From: Mannheimia sp041807705
GTDB lineage: Bacteria; Pseudomonadota; Gammaproteobacteria; Enterobacterales; Pasteurellaceae
Direction of reading: 5' to 3'
DNA: 64,000 bases
Assembly: GCF_041807705.1 (NCBI RefSeq)
Contig: NZ_JBGTYY010000003.1
Coordinates: 1-64,000, forward strand
This document shows, piece after piece, positions 44,800 through 53,904 of this stretch; within the stretch, counting starts at the first letter, position 1, and the number at the start of each line of letters is the position of its first letter. The notes below the pieces were generated by a model. It saw nothing but the letters and a program-made list of their open reading frames with translations. It was not told the DNA's origin and did not search any database. Position numbers and translations under genes: made by a program.

Positions 44800-45669
44800 A
44801 TGGCAAAACGTGTCATTCTATTTTTATTAACTAACCTAGCGATTACCTTTGTTTTAGGGATTGTGCTAAATATTATTTTTAACGCAACCGGTATTCAAGG
44901 GCAGAGTATCGGTGGGATTTTAGTGCTTTCTTTAGTGTTTGGTTTTAGTGGTTCTTTAATTTCATTGTTCTTATCTAAATCAATGGCATTACGTTCTGTT
45001 GGTGCAGAGGTCATTAAACAGCCTCGTAATGAAGCAGAGCAATGGTTATTCAATACCGTTCAACACCAAGCACAGCAAGCAAATATCCCGATGCCGGACA
45101 TTGCAATTTACCACTCAGCAGACGTAAACGCATTCGCAACAGGGGCAACGAAAAAGAATTCATTAGTTGCGGTAAGTACAGGCTTACTTAACTCAATGAC
45201 CCAAGATGAAGCGGAAGCGGTTGTGGCACACGAAGTAGCACACATTGCGAATGGCGATATGGTAACAATGACATTGTTACAAGGTGTATTAAATACCTTC
45301 GTGATTTTCTTGGCTCGTATTATTTCAACCGCTGCGGCAAGTTCTCGTGACGAAAACGGTAACTCAAGCACCAACACATTAGTGTTTTGGGTGGTGGATA
45401 TTGCGTTACAGATGATCTTCGGTGTATTAGCTACAATGATTGCAATGTGGTTCTCTCGCCAACGTGAATTCCGTGCAGATGCAGGCTCAGCTCAATTAGT
45501 GGGTAAAGAGAAAATGATTGCAGCTTTACAACGTTTACAACGTATCCACGAGCCACAAGAATTACACGGTTCTCTTGCCGCATTTATGATTAACGGCACA
45601 CGTGGTAAAGAATTATTTATGAGCCACCCGCCGTTAGAAAAACGTATCGAGGCGTTAAGAGCTTTATAG
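44800..45669 (+). CDS. htpX: Membrane zinc metalloprotease HtpX
   Basis: A 289-residue M48 protease with two N-terminal helices, the HExxH site in VVAHEVAHIANGD (about residue 147), the third ligand region FRADAGSAQLVG, and the C-terminal HPPLEKRIEAL. It degrades damaged inner-membrane proteins. The start has GGAGA. Confidence 0.96.
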   Translation: MAKRVILFLLTNLAITFVLGIVLNIIFNATGIQGQSIGGILVLSLVFGFSGSLISLFLSKSMALRSVGAEVIKQPRNEAEQWLFNTVQHQAQQANIPMPDIAIYHSADVNAFATGATKKNSLVAVSTGLLNSMTQDEAEAVVAHEVAHIANGDMVTMTLLQGVLNTFVIFLARIISTAAASSRDENGNSSTNTLVFWVVDIALQMIFGVLATMIAMWFSRQREFRADAGSAQLVGKEKMIAALQRLQRIHEPQELHGSLAAFMINGTRGKELFMSHPPLEKRIEALRAL

Positions 45670-45677
45670 CCAAATAC

Positions 45678-45720
45678 AAGCGGTTGTTTTTAGTAAAAAA
45701 TTTACTAAAAACAACCGCTT
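45678..45720. terminator. Bidirectional terminator between htpX and yqaA
   Basis: AAGCGGTTGTTTTTAGTAAA and its exact complement TTTACTAAAAACAACCGCTT form a 20-bp stem with a 3-nt loop. The outer ends are uptake-signal cores. Confidence 0.88.
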
Positions 45721-45726
45721 TGTTCT

Positions 45727-46218
45727 TTATAAAAAATATTTCAAAACAGGGTAGAGCGTTGCCAGTAGAAAGAGGTATCGCAATAGCTTGCCAATCATAA
45801 TCAAAATAATGCTTTGCCAAAGGCTAAACCTGAGCCAGCCTGCAATACCGCAGAAAATATCGCCAACAATGGGTAGCCAACTAAAAAGCAAGACTAAAAC
45901 GCCATATTTTTTACTTTTTTCTAATGCCCATTTGGTGTAACGATTGTCTGCTTTTTTCGGACGGGGCAGTAATAAGCCCATTGCATAAGTAATTAAGCTT
46001 CCCAAGCTATTTCCTAAGGTAGCAACAATGACCAAAGCAGTTAGCGAAGAAGTTGGTATTTCATTTGTAACGATGTATTGGCTGGCAAGGGTGGTAAAAA
46101 TAATTTCAGAATTTCCCGGCAATAGAGTTGAGCTGAGTAATCCACTCAAAAACATTGTGATGAGTTGATTTTGTTCAGAGAAAAACAAACTGAAAAATGA
46201 AGCCAGATATTCTGTCAT
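45727..46218 (-). CDS. YqaA family membrane protein (DedA/SNARE-associated-like)
   Basis: A 163-residue inner-membrane protein. The motif LPGNSEIIFTTLASQY and the GNSLGSLITYAMG segment fit the YqaA/VTT (DedA-like) fold, members of which move lipids or maintain membrane homeostasis. The specific role is unknown. No operon partner. Confidence 0.8.
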   Translation of the reverse strand: MTEYLASFFSLFFSEQNQLITMFLSGLLSSTLLPGNSEIIFTTLASQYIVTNEIPTSSLTALVIVATLGNSLGSLITYAMGLLLPRPKKADNRYTKWALEKSKKYGVLVLLFSWLPIVGDIFCGIAGWLRFSLWQSIILIMIGKLLRYLFLLATLYPVLKYFL

Positions 46219-46417
46219 AAATTTATTGTTAATTTGTTAAAACTTTGTTTGCTTAAATTTTATTAAATGTTATGTTTTTAGAGGATTTTGTTCTATGTCA
46301 AAAAAATGGGTAGAAGTACCTCTGATTGTGTAAGATTTTATTTAAAGATGAACTGAAGAGGTCTATAATTTCTACATAATATATCGGTTTTTCAATTCTC
46401 CTTGTTAAGGTTGTCTG

Positions 46418-47242
46418 ATGTTTTCTCCTGCTGAAATGGCAAAAATCGCAGAAGATGGTGCGGTTTATAAAGCAACAAAAAATCAATTATATTCCTTTCT
46501 CTCTGCCATTACTGCGGGCGGTTTTATTGCAATAGCATTCGTATTTTATACTACAACCCAAGTGGGTGCGAGCGAAATGCCTTGGGGTATGGCGAAACTA
46601 ATTGGCGGTTTGGTATTCTCACTCGGCGTGATTATGTGTGTAGTGTTTGGGGCAGAACTTTTTACCTCATCAACACTTACGATTGTAGCCAGAGCGAGCC
46701 AAAGAATTAACTGGTTACAGATGTTTAAAAACTGGGTAGTGGTGTATTTCGGTAATTTTGTGGGGGCAATCTCCATTGTATTGTTGATTTGGTTTAGCGG
46801 TCAGATTATGGCGGCGAAAGGGCAATGGGGCTTGGTTATTTTAAATACGGCACAGCATAAAATTCATCACGCTTGGTTTGAGGCATTTTGCTTAGGTGTT
46901 TTTTGTAACATTATGGTATGTATTGCGGTGTGGATGTCTTACGCAGGTAAAAGCCTAACCGATAAAGCCTTTATTATGATGTTGCCGATTGCAATGTTCG
47001 TTGCTTCAGGCTTTGAACACTGTGTGGCGAATATGTTTATGATTCCAATGGGAATTACAATTTCTCACTTTGCCAGCCCTGAATTTTGGACGGCAATTAA
47101 TGTTGATCCTGCACAATTTGCGGATTTAGATTTGTATCACTTTGTTTTTAAGAACCTGATTCCAGCCACACTGGGCAATATTGCCGGTGGTGTGTTTTTT
47201 ATTGGTTTAATGCAGTGGTTCTTATACATTAGAAAGCACTAG
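46418..47242 (+). CDS. focA: Formate channel FocA
   Basis: A 274-residue formate/nitrite transporter (FNT) family channel with six helices. FNT signatures are AEMAKIAEDGAVYKATKN at the N-terminus, FGAELFTSSTLTIVARA, GVFCNIMVCIAVW and the pore His in SGFEHCVANMF. It releases or imports formate made by PflB. A TATAAT at 46364-46369 could serve it. NarL-type heptamers TACCTCT (46317) and AGAGGTC (46357) flank that region, but the pairing is irregular. Confidence 0.95.
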   Translation: MFSPAEMAKIAEDGAVYKATKNQLYSFLSAITAGGFIAIAFVFYTTTQVGASEMPWGMAKLIGGLVFSLGVIMCVVFGAELFTSSTLTIVARASQRINWLQMFKNWVVVYFGNFVGAISIVLLIWFSGQIMAAKGQWGLVILNTAQHKIHHAWFEAFCLGVFCNIMVCIAVWMSYAGKSLTDKAFIMMLPIAMFVASGFEHCVANMFMIPMGITISHFASPEFWTAINVDPAQFADLDLYHFVFKNLIPATLGNIAGGVFFIGLMQWFLYIRKH

Positions 47243-47331
47243 ATTTTAGAATCAAGCGGTCAAATTTTTGCAAAATTTTACCAAAAATTAACCGCTTTCC
47301 CGTTTTAACTTACTAACATAGAGGACTTAAA

Positions 47332-49656
47332 ATGACTCAATTAACAGACGCTCAACAAAAAGCGTGGGAAGGTTTTGCCGGTGGCGATTGGCAAACTGAA
47401 GTAAATGTGCGTGATTTTATCCAAAAAAACTACACACCTTATGAAGGCGATGAATCTTTTCTGGCTGAAGTAACACCTGCAACAAGTAAATTGTGGGCAG
47501 ATGTAATGGAAATGATCAAAGTAGAAAACAAAACGCACGAACCGTACGATATTGATTGCGACACGCCATCAACCATTACTTCACACGCACCGGGTTATAT
47601 TGATAAATCATTAGAGAAAATCGTGGGTCTTCAAACTGATGCACCATTAAAACGTGCCATTATGCCGTTTGGTGGTATCAATATGGTAAAAGGTTCTTGT
47701 AAAGTTTATCGCCGTGAATTAAAACCTGAAGTAGAGCAAATTTTTACTGAATACCGCAAAACTCACAACCAAGGTGTATTTGATGTTTACACTCCAGATA
47801 TTTTACGCTGCCGTAAATCGGGCGTAATTACAGGCTTACCAGATGCCTATGGTCGTGGTCGTATCATTGGTGACTACCGCCGTATGGCTCTTTACGGTGC
47901 AGATTTCTTAATGAAAGACAAACAACGTCAGTTTGCTTCATTACAGGCTCGTTTAGAATCGGGTGAAGATATTCAAGCAACCATTCAATTGCGTGAAGAA
48001 ATTGCCGAGCAACACCGTGCATTAGGCAAAATGAAAGAGATGGCGGCAAGCTATGGCTTTGATATTTCAGGCCCTGCAACCAACGCACAAGAAGCGGTGC
48101 AATGGACTTATTTTGCTTATCTTGCAGCAGTTAAATCACAAAACGGTGCGGCAATGTCATTCGGTCGTGTATCTTCATTCTTAGATATTTATATCGAGCG
48201 TGATTTAAAAGCGGGCAAAATTACCGAGCAAGAAGCCCAAGAGTTAATCGACCACTTAGTAATGAAATTGCGTATGGTACGTTTCTTGCGTACACCTGAA
48301 TACGATCAATTATTCTCAGGCGACCCAATGTGGGCAACTGAAACCTTAGCAGGTATGGGTTTAGATGGTCGTACATTAGTAACGAAAAACAGTTTCCGTA
48401 TTTTACACACGCTTTATACAATGGGGCCTTCGCCAGAGCCAAACTTAACGATTCTTTGGTCTGAGCAATTACCAGATGCGTTCAAACGTTATTGTGCGAA
48501 AGTTTCTATTGATACCTCATCAGTACAATATGAAAACGATGACTTAATGCGTCCTGATTTCCAAAACGATGACTATGCGATTGCGTGCTGTGTAAGCCCA
48601 ATGATTGTTGGTAAAATGATGCAATTCTTTGGTGCTCGTGCAAACTTAGCGAAAACCTTATTATACGCAATCAATGGCGGTATTGATGAGAAATCAGGCG
48701 ATCAAGTAGGGCCAAAATCTGAAGCAATCACAAGTGAATACTTAGATTACGATGATGTAATGACTCGCTTAGACAGCTTTATGGACTGGTTAGCAACCCA
48801 ATATGTGACGGCGTTAAATATCATTCACTTTATGCACGATAAATATGCATACGAAGCAGCATTAATGGCTCTTCACGATCGTGATGTATTCCGTACGATG
48901 GCGTGTGGTATTGCTGGATTATCGGTTGCAGCAGACTCACTTTCAGCCATTAAATATGCGAAAGTAAAACCAATTCGTAGTGATATTGAAATTAAAAACA
49001 AAGCGGGTGAAGTTGTTGGTGTGACGAAAAACGTGGCGACTGACTTTGAAATTGAAGGCGAATATCCACAATTTGGTAACAATGATAACCGTGTAGACGA
49101 AATTGCTGTCGATTTAGTTGAGCGTTTTATGAAAAAAATTCAAAAACTCAACACATACCGCAATGCAACGCCAACTCAATCTGTACTTACTATCACATCT
49201 AATGTGGTTTATGGTAAGAAAACAGGTAATACCCCAGATGGTCGTCGTAGCGGTGCACCATTTGGACCAGGTGCGAATCCAATGCACGGACGTGACCAAA
49301 AAGGTGCGGTTGCTTCACTTACTTCTGTGGCTAAATTGCCATTTGCGTATGCGAAAGATGGTATCTCTTATACCTTCTCAATCGTACCAAATGCGTTAGG
49401 TAAAGATTACGAAGCACAAAAACGTAACCTTGCAGGTTTAATGGATGGCTACTTCCACCACGAAGCAACAGTAGAAGGTGGTCAGCACTTAAATGTGAAC
49501 GTATTAAATCGCGATACATTATTAGATGCGGTAGAACACCCAGAGAAATACCCACAATTAACCATTCGTGTATCAGGTTACGCGGTACGTTTCAACTCTT
49601 TAACTAAAGAGCAACAAATGGACGTAATTACCCGTACCTTTACTGAAAGTATGTAA
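47332..49656 (+). CDS. pflB: Pyruvate formate-lyase
   Basis: A 774-residue glycyl-radical enzyme that splits pyruvate with CoA into acetyl-CoA and formate. The catalytic cysteine pair is in AIACCVSPM (around residue 430). The radical glycine is G749 in RVSGYAVRF near the C-terminus. The gene is preceded by focA and followed by pflA, with codon use of a highly expressed gene. Confidence 0.98.
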   Translation: MTQLTDAQQKAWEGFAGGDWQTEVNVRDFIQKNYTPYEGDESFLAEVTPATSKLWADVMEMIKVENKTHEPYDIDCDTPSTITSHAPGYIDKSLEKIVGLQTDAPLKRAIMPFGGINMVKGSCKVYRRELKPEVEQIFTEYRKTHNQGVFDVYTPDILRCRKSGVITGLPDAYGRGRIIGDYRRMALYGADFLMKDKQRQFASLQARLESGEDIQATIQLREEIAEQHRALGKMKEMAASYGFDISGPATNAQEAVQWTYFAYLAAVKSQNGAAMSFGRVSSFLDIYIERDLKAGKITEQEAQELIDHLVMKLRMVRFLRTPEYDQLFSGDPMWATETLAGMGLDGRTLVTKNSFRILHTLYTMGPSPEPNLTILWSEQLPDAFKRYCAKVSIDTSSVQYENDDLMRPDFQNDDYAIACCVSPMIVGKMMQFFGARANLAKTLLYAINGGIDEKSGDQVGPKSEAITSEYLDYDDVMTRLDSFMDWLATQYVTALNIIHFMHDKYAYEAALMALHDRDVFRTMACGIAGLSVAADSLSAIKYAKVKPIRSDIEIKNKAGEVVGVTKNVATDFEIEGEYPQFGNNDNRVDEIAVDLVERFMKKIQKLNTYRNATPTQSVLTITSNVVYGKKTGNTPDGRRSGAPFGPGANPMHGRDQKGAVASLTSVAKLPFAYAKDGISYTFSIVPNALGKDYEAQKRNLAGLMDGYFHHEATVEGGQHLNVNVLNRDTLLDAVEHPEKYPQLTIRVSGYAVRFNSLTKEQQMDVITRTFTESM

Positions 49657-49685
49657 TAGCAATTTGCAAAACTTTTAAAAAAATC

Positions 49686-49717
49686 AACCGCTTGTAGGAA
49701 ACATTCTACAAGCGGTT
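49686..49717 (+). terminator. Terminator of pflB
   Basis: AACCGCTTGTAG and CTACAAGCGGTT are perfect 12-bp arms around 8 nt, then TAATTTTTA. It is an inverted uptake-signal pair. Confidence 0.88.
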
Positions 49718-49805
49718 TAATTTTTACCATATTTTACAATTTTGCTAAGCCAACAGATAGCATTTTCTCGCCAAAAACATAGAAGAATAGCGTATAATCG
49801 ACGAT

Positions 49806-50174
49806 GTGATTGCCACCGCAACAGGTGCAAAAAATGTATTAAGCGGCAAGTTACTTGAGCAAGCAAAATCAGGCTTGTTTATTTTAAATGTCGGGCACGT
49901 GGCAGAAGAAATTGATGTGCTTTTCTTAAAGCAATACCCAATGAGCGAGCCTATTCCCTATGTGAATGCTTACCAAGTTGGCGATAAAACGATTTACTTG
50001 CTTGCCGATGGCTCGATGTTTAACCTTACAGCTGGTTATGGCGATAGTATCAATGCCTTTGATGTTACCCTTGCGGTAATGACAAGTGGCATTGGGCATA
50101 TTGTAGGCGAAGGCGAAAAAGCAGAAAAAGAGATTTACTTATTGCCACCAAGTGTTTGGCAAAAAGTTCTTTAA
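49806..50174 (+). pseudogene. 5'-truncated S-adenosylhomocysteine hydrolase-like remnant
   Basis: 122 residues beginning at GTG with VIATATGAKNVLSG, the second half of the NAD-binding domain of adenosylhomocysteinase-like proteins. LNVGHVAEEID corresponds to the usual N-x-GHFDxEID, and LADGSMFNLTAG to the usual LAEGRLVNLAxAxG. The N-terminal substrate domain and the GxGxxG loop are absent, so enzyme activity is implausible. It lies between the pflB terminator and pflA. The frame runs 19 nt past the point where the pflA leader begins. Confidence 0.7.
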
Positions 50175-50230
50175 AAATAACCGCTTGCAAGCGGTCTGTT
50201 TTGTATAAATATTTACAAATAGGAAAAATT

Positions 50231-50968
50231 ATGTCGATAGGGCGTTATCATTCTTATGAATCTTGTGGGACGGTTGATGGGCCGGGCATTCGTTTTATTC
50301 TCTTTTTACAAGGCTGTTTAATGCGTTGTAAATATTGCCATAATCGTGATACTTGGGATCTGGACGGTGGCAAAGAAATTACTGTTGAAGAGCTGATGAA
50401 AGAAGTAACTACTTACAAGCATTTTATGAAAGCAACAGGCGGCGGTGTTACTGCGTCGGGCGGGGAAGCCGTGTTGCAGATGGAGTTTGTGCGTGATTGG
50501 TTCAGAGCCTGTAAAACAGAGGGCATTAACACCTGTTTAGACACCAATGGTTTTGTGCGTAACTATAGCCCTGTGGTTGATGAAATGCTGGAAGTGACCG
50601 ATTTGGTTTTGCTGGATTTAAAACAGCTCAATGATGAAGTTCACCAAGATTTAGTCGGGGTATCGAATAAGCGTACCCTTGATTTCGCCCGTTATCTACA
50701 CAAATTAAATAAACCGACTTGGGTTCGCTATGTGGTCGTGCCGGGTTATACCGATGACGATGATTCTGCCCATCGTTTAGGGCAGTTTATTCAAGGAATG
50801 GATAACATTGAGAAAGTGGAGCTTCTGCCTTACCATCGCTTAGGGGCACATAAATGGGAAACCTTAGGCTATAAATATGAGCTGGAAGGCGTAATGCCAC
50901 CGCCTAAAGAGGATTTAGAGCGTATCCAAAAAATCATTGAAAATTACGGGCATACAGTCAAATTCTAA
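50231..50968 (+). CDS. pflA: Pyruvate formate-lyase activating enzyme (radical SAM)
   Basis: A 245-residue activase with the cluster motif GCLMRCKYCHN (CxxxCxxC) near residue 30, GGGVTASGGEAVLQ and TNGF. It makes the glycyl radical on PflB. The start is set at MSIGRYHSYE, after AGGAAAA. The open frame extends 25 codons upstream into the remnant gene and is not part of the family. Confidence 0.96.
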   Translation: MSIGRYHSYESCGTVDGPGIRFILFLQGCLMRCKYCHNRDTWDLDGGKEITVEELMKEVTTYKHFMKATGGGVTASGGEAVLQMEFVRDWFRACKTEGINTCLDTNGFVRNYSPVVDEMLEVTDLVLLDLKQLNDEVHQDLVGVSNKRTLDFARYLHKLNKPTWVRYVVVPGYTDDDDSAHRLGQFIQGMDNIEKVELLPYHRLGAHKWETLGYKYELEGVMPPPKEDLERIQKIIENYGHTVKF

Positions 50969-50972
50969 AAAT

Positions 50973-51026
50973 AAGCGGTCATATTTTGTGATTTTTTTGC
51001 AAAAAATTATTGAAATATGACCGCTT
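50973..51026 (+). terminator. Terminator of pflA
   Basis: AAGCGGTCATATTT and AAATATGACCGCTT are perfect 14-bp arms built on the uptake signal, followed by GTTTTCTTTTC. Confidence 0.75.
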
Positions 51027-51098
51027 GTTTTCTTTTCTCTCTAACTTTGTGTATTATCTTGATACGAATTTTCATTTTGACCATAAAAGGAAAAAATA

Positions 51099-53165
51099 AT
51101 GTCTAACCCTCTTTTAAATTACACAGGCTTGCCTGCGTTCTCACAAATCAAACCTGAACACATTAAACCTGCGGTGGAAGCGGTGATCAAAGAATGCCGT
51201 GAAACCGTTGAAAAAGTCGCACAAATTGAAAACCCGACGTGGGAAAATTTCTATATGCCACAAGCAATGGCTGGGGATAAATTTTCCCGTGCGTGGTCGC
51301 CGGTAGGGCATTTGAATGCGGTGAAAAATTCCCCGGAGTTACGTGAGGCTTACCAAGCGTGCTTGCCGTTATTATCGGAATACAGCACTTGGGCAGGGCA
51401 ACATCAGGGGTTATATCAAGGCTACTTAAAATTAAAAAACAGCCCTGAATTTGAAACTTATTCGACTGCACAGAAAAAAGCGATTGAAAACAGCCTACAA
51501 GATTTTGAATTATCGGGTATTTCTCTGCCAGCAGATAAACAAAAACGCTATGGCGAAATTTCTGCACGCTTATCTGAACTCAATTCGCAATTTAGCAATA
51601 ATGTGCTAGACGCAACGATGGGTTGGGATATTGTGATTACTGACGAAGCACAATTAAAAGGCTTACCAGAATCTGCATTAGAGGCAGCAAAATTATCGGC
51701 AGAAAGTAAAGGCAAAAAAGGCTATCGCTTTACCCTTGAAATTCCAAGCTATTTGCCAGTAATGACTTACTGTGAAAACAAAGCCTTGCGTGAAGAAATG
51801 TACCGTGCTTATGTAACCCGTGCCTCTGATCAAGGCCCGAATGCAGGCAAGTGGGATAACAGTGCGATTATTGATGAAATTCTTAAACTTCGCCACGAAA
51901 GATCGCAACTGCTTGGCTTTAAAACCTATTCTGACTACTCATTAGCCACTAAAATGGCGGAAAATCCGCAGCAAGTGCTGGATTTCTTAAATGATTTAGC
52001 CACTCGCTCAAAAGCACAAGGCAAAAATGAATTATGCGAGCTGAAAAAATTTGCGAAAGAGCATTTTGGCATAGAACATCTGGATTTATGGGATATTACC
52101 TTCTACAGCGAAAAACAAAAACAAGCGTTATATTCAGTGAATGACGAAGAGCTTCGCCCATATTTCCCAGAAAACCGTGTTTTATCAGGCTTATTTGAAG
52201 TGATGAAACGTGTTTTCGGTATGCGAGTAGAAGAGCAACAAGGTGTAGATGTTTGGCACAAAGCCGTGCGTTTTTTCAATATTTTTGATAAAAATGACCG
52301 CTTGCGTGGTTCGTTCTACCTTGATTTATACGCTCGTGAAAATAAGCGTGGCGGTGCGTGGATGGACGATTGCATCAATCAAAAACGCTTGGCAGACGGC
52401 ACATTACAAAAACCGGTTGCCTATTTAACTTGTAACTTCAATAAACCGATTGGCGACAAACCAGCGTTATTCACTCACGATGAAGTAACCACTTTATTCC
52501 ACGAGTTCGGACACGGTATTCACCATATGCTGACCGAAATTGATGTGGGCGATGTAGCAGGTATTAACGGTGTGCCGTGGGACGCGGTTGAATTACCAAG
52601 CCAATTCTTAGAAAACTGGTGTTGGGAAGAAGAGGCGTTAGCTTTCATTTCAGGGCATTACGAAACAGGTGAGCCATTACCGAAAGCAAAATTAGATCAA
52701 CTACTTGCAGCGAAAAACTTCCAAGCAGCAATGTTCGTACTGCGTCAATTAGAGTTTGGTTTATTTGATTTCCGCTTACATACAGAATATGACCCGAACA
52801 AACAAGGACAAGTATTAGCATTACTTAAAGAAGTGAAAGATCAAGTTGCTGTTGCAAAAGGGGTAGATTGGGCAAGAACGCCACACAGCTTCTCCCATAT
52901 TTTTGCAGGTGGTTATGCGGCAGGTTATTACAGCTACTTATGGGCGGAAGTGCTTTCTGCCGATGCTTATTCGCGCTTTGAGGAAGAAGGTATTTTCAAT
53001 GCAGAGACAGGACAGTCGTTCTTAGATAACATCTTAACGCGTGGTGGTTCAGAAGAACCAATGGTGCTATTTGAACGTTTCCGTGGACGCAAACCAACCC
53101 TTGATGCATTATTACGCCACAAAGGAATTTTAGGGAATGCTGAAAGAGTAGAGTGTGTTTCTTAA
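51099..53165 (+). CDS. prlC: Oligopeptidase A (M3 metallopeptidase)
   Basis: A 688-residue cytosolic peptidase with the zinc site LFHEFGHGIHHMLT (about residue 468) and the following conserved GINGVPWDAVELPSQFLENW. It cleaves signal peptides and other oligopeptides after secretion. The start has AAGGAAA. Confidence 0.96.
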   Translation: MSNPLLNYTGLPAFSQIKPEHIKPAVEAVIKECRETVEKVAQIENPTWENFYMPQAMAGDKFSRAWSPVGHLNAVKNSPELREAYQACLPLLSEYSTWAGQHQGLYQGYLKLKNSPEFETYSTAQKKAIENSLQDFELSGISLPADKQKRYGEISARLSELNSQFSNNVLDATMGWDIVITDEAQLKGLPESALEAAKLSAESKGKKGYRFTLEIPSYLPVMTYCENKALREEMYRAYVTRASDQGPNAGKWDNSAIIDEILKLRHERSQLLGFKTYSDYSLATKMAENPQQVLDFLNDLATRSKAQGKNELCELKKFAKEHFGIEHLDLWDITFYSEKQKQALYSVNDEELRPYFPENRVLSGLFEVMKRVFGMRVEEQQGVDVWHKAVRFFNIFDKNDRLRGSFYLDLYARENKRGGAWMDDCINQKRLADGTLQKPVAYLTCNFNKPIGDKPALFTHDEVTTLFHEFGHGIHHMLTEIDVGDVAGINGVPWDAVELPSQFLENWCWEEEALAFISGHYETGEPLPKAKLDQLLAAKNFQAAMFVLRQLEFGLFDFRLHTEYDPNKQGQVLALLKEVKDQVAVAKGVDWARTPHSFSHIFAGGYAAGYYSYLWAEVLSADAYSRFEEEGIFNAETGQSFLDNILTRGGSEEPMVLFERFRGRKPTLDALLRHKGILGNAERVECVS

Positions 53166-53197
53166 TTGAACATAGGGAGAACAGCGTTCTCCCTAAT

Positions 53198-53352
53198 TTT
53201 TACGAATATAGAAAGGGCGAAAAATTTTTCGCCCCTACGTTTTTTTATTTAATATTTAGTGGTATGAACCTACTNTTTTACGAATATAGAAAGGGCGAAA
53301 AATTTTTCGCCCCTACGTTTTTTTATTTAATATTTAGTGGTATGAACCTACT
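53198..53352. repeat. Identical 77-bp direct repeat around a single N (contig-join artefact)
   Basis: Bases 53198-53274 and 53276-53352 are identical, from TTTTACGAATATAGAAAGGG to GGTATGAACCTACT, with N at 53275. Each copy includes one GGGCGAAAAATTTTTCGCCC hairpin and the last codons of the gene at 53334-53717. Two contig ends overlapping by 77 bp and joined with one N explain this better than a natural duplication. Confidence 0.85.
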
Positions 53353-53717
53353 TTCGGGTGGTTCGCTGGTTTTTCAAAGCCTTTTTCTTTCAAGCAAGCT
53401 TCAAATTTTGCACTATCTTCAACGCTCTTAACGCCTTTGTGGCATTCTTTCACGGCTTTCGCAAATTTAGGGTTTTTATGTTTATATTTGCCTTTCATTT
53501 TTGGGTGATTGGCTGGTTTTTCAAACCCTTTCTCTTTTAAGCATTGCTCAAAAGTAGGCATATCTTTTTTATCTTTCAGGGTGCTGTGGCACTCTTTCAT
53601 TGCTTGCATTAATGCAGGATTTTTATGGTGTACATCAGGGTTATGTTTCTCGTGTTTATGGGGCTGTGTACAAGCCGCTAAAAGTGCTATACACGAAAGG
53701 GCAATCAGTTTTTTCAT
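53334..53717 (-). CDS. His/Cys-rich lipoprotein with two internal repeats
   Basis: 127 residues. A lipoprotein signal MKKLIALSCIALLAACT (lipobox LAAC, Cys 16) is followed by a His/Lys-rich segment and two homologous units. Each has ECH, an F-E-x-C-L core, then KEKGFEKPANHPK. Every unit holds two cysteines spaced alike, so each may be a small disulfide hairpin, with nearby His able to bind metal. I do not recognise a named family. The 3' end lies in the duplicated scaffold-join segment, but the stop is the same in both copies. Confidence 0.8.
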   Translation of the reverse strand: MKKLIALSCIALLAACTQPHKHEKHNPDVHHKNPALMQAMKECHSTLKDKKDMPTFEQCLKEKGFEKPANHPKMKGKYKHKNPKFAKAVKECHKGVKSVEDSAKFEACLKEKGFEKPANHPKVGSYH

Positions 53718-53904
53718 TGTGAACTCATCATCTTTGGGTTAAAAGATAAACTATTCTAGCAAAAAAAGTAAAGGAATAAAGGTTGCTTTCTCTATTGATT
53801 TGATTAGATATTTGCAAATTTTTAGGCAAAAGCGACCGCTTGTCTTTTCTTTATTTTTGAACAGGTTATAATTCCGACATTCGTTATTATAAGAGAATAT
53901 ATTA

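Noticed and set aside
53198..53352. Direct repeat as start of a CRISPR array or tandem duplication
   Set aside because: Only two units, no spacer other than one N, and identity is exact. No CRISPR array or cas gene was seen anywhere in the window.
53153..53431. ORF with an unknown residue spanning the N
   Set aside because: It repeats itself across the scaffold join and covers hairpin repeats. It is a by-product of the assembly artefact.
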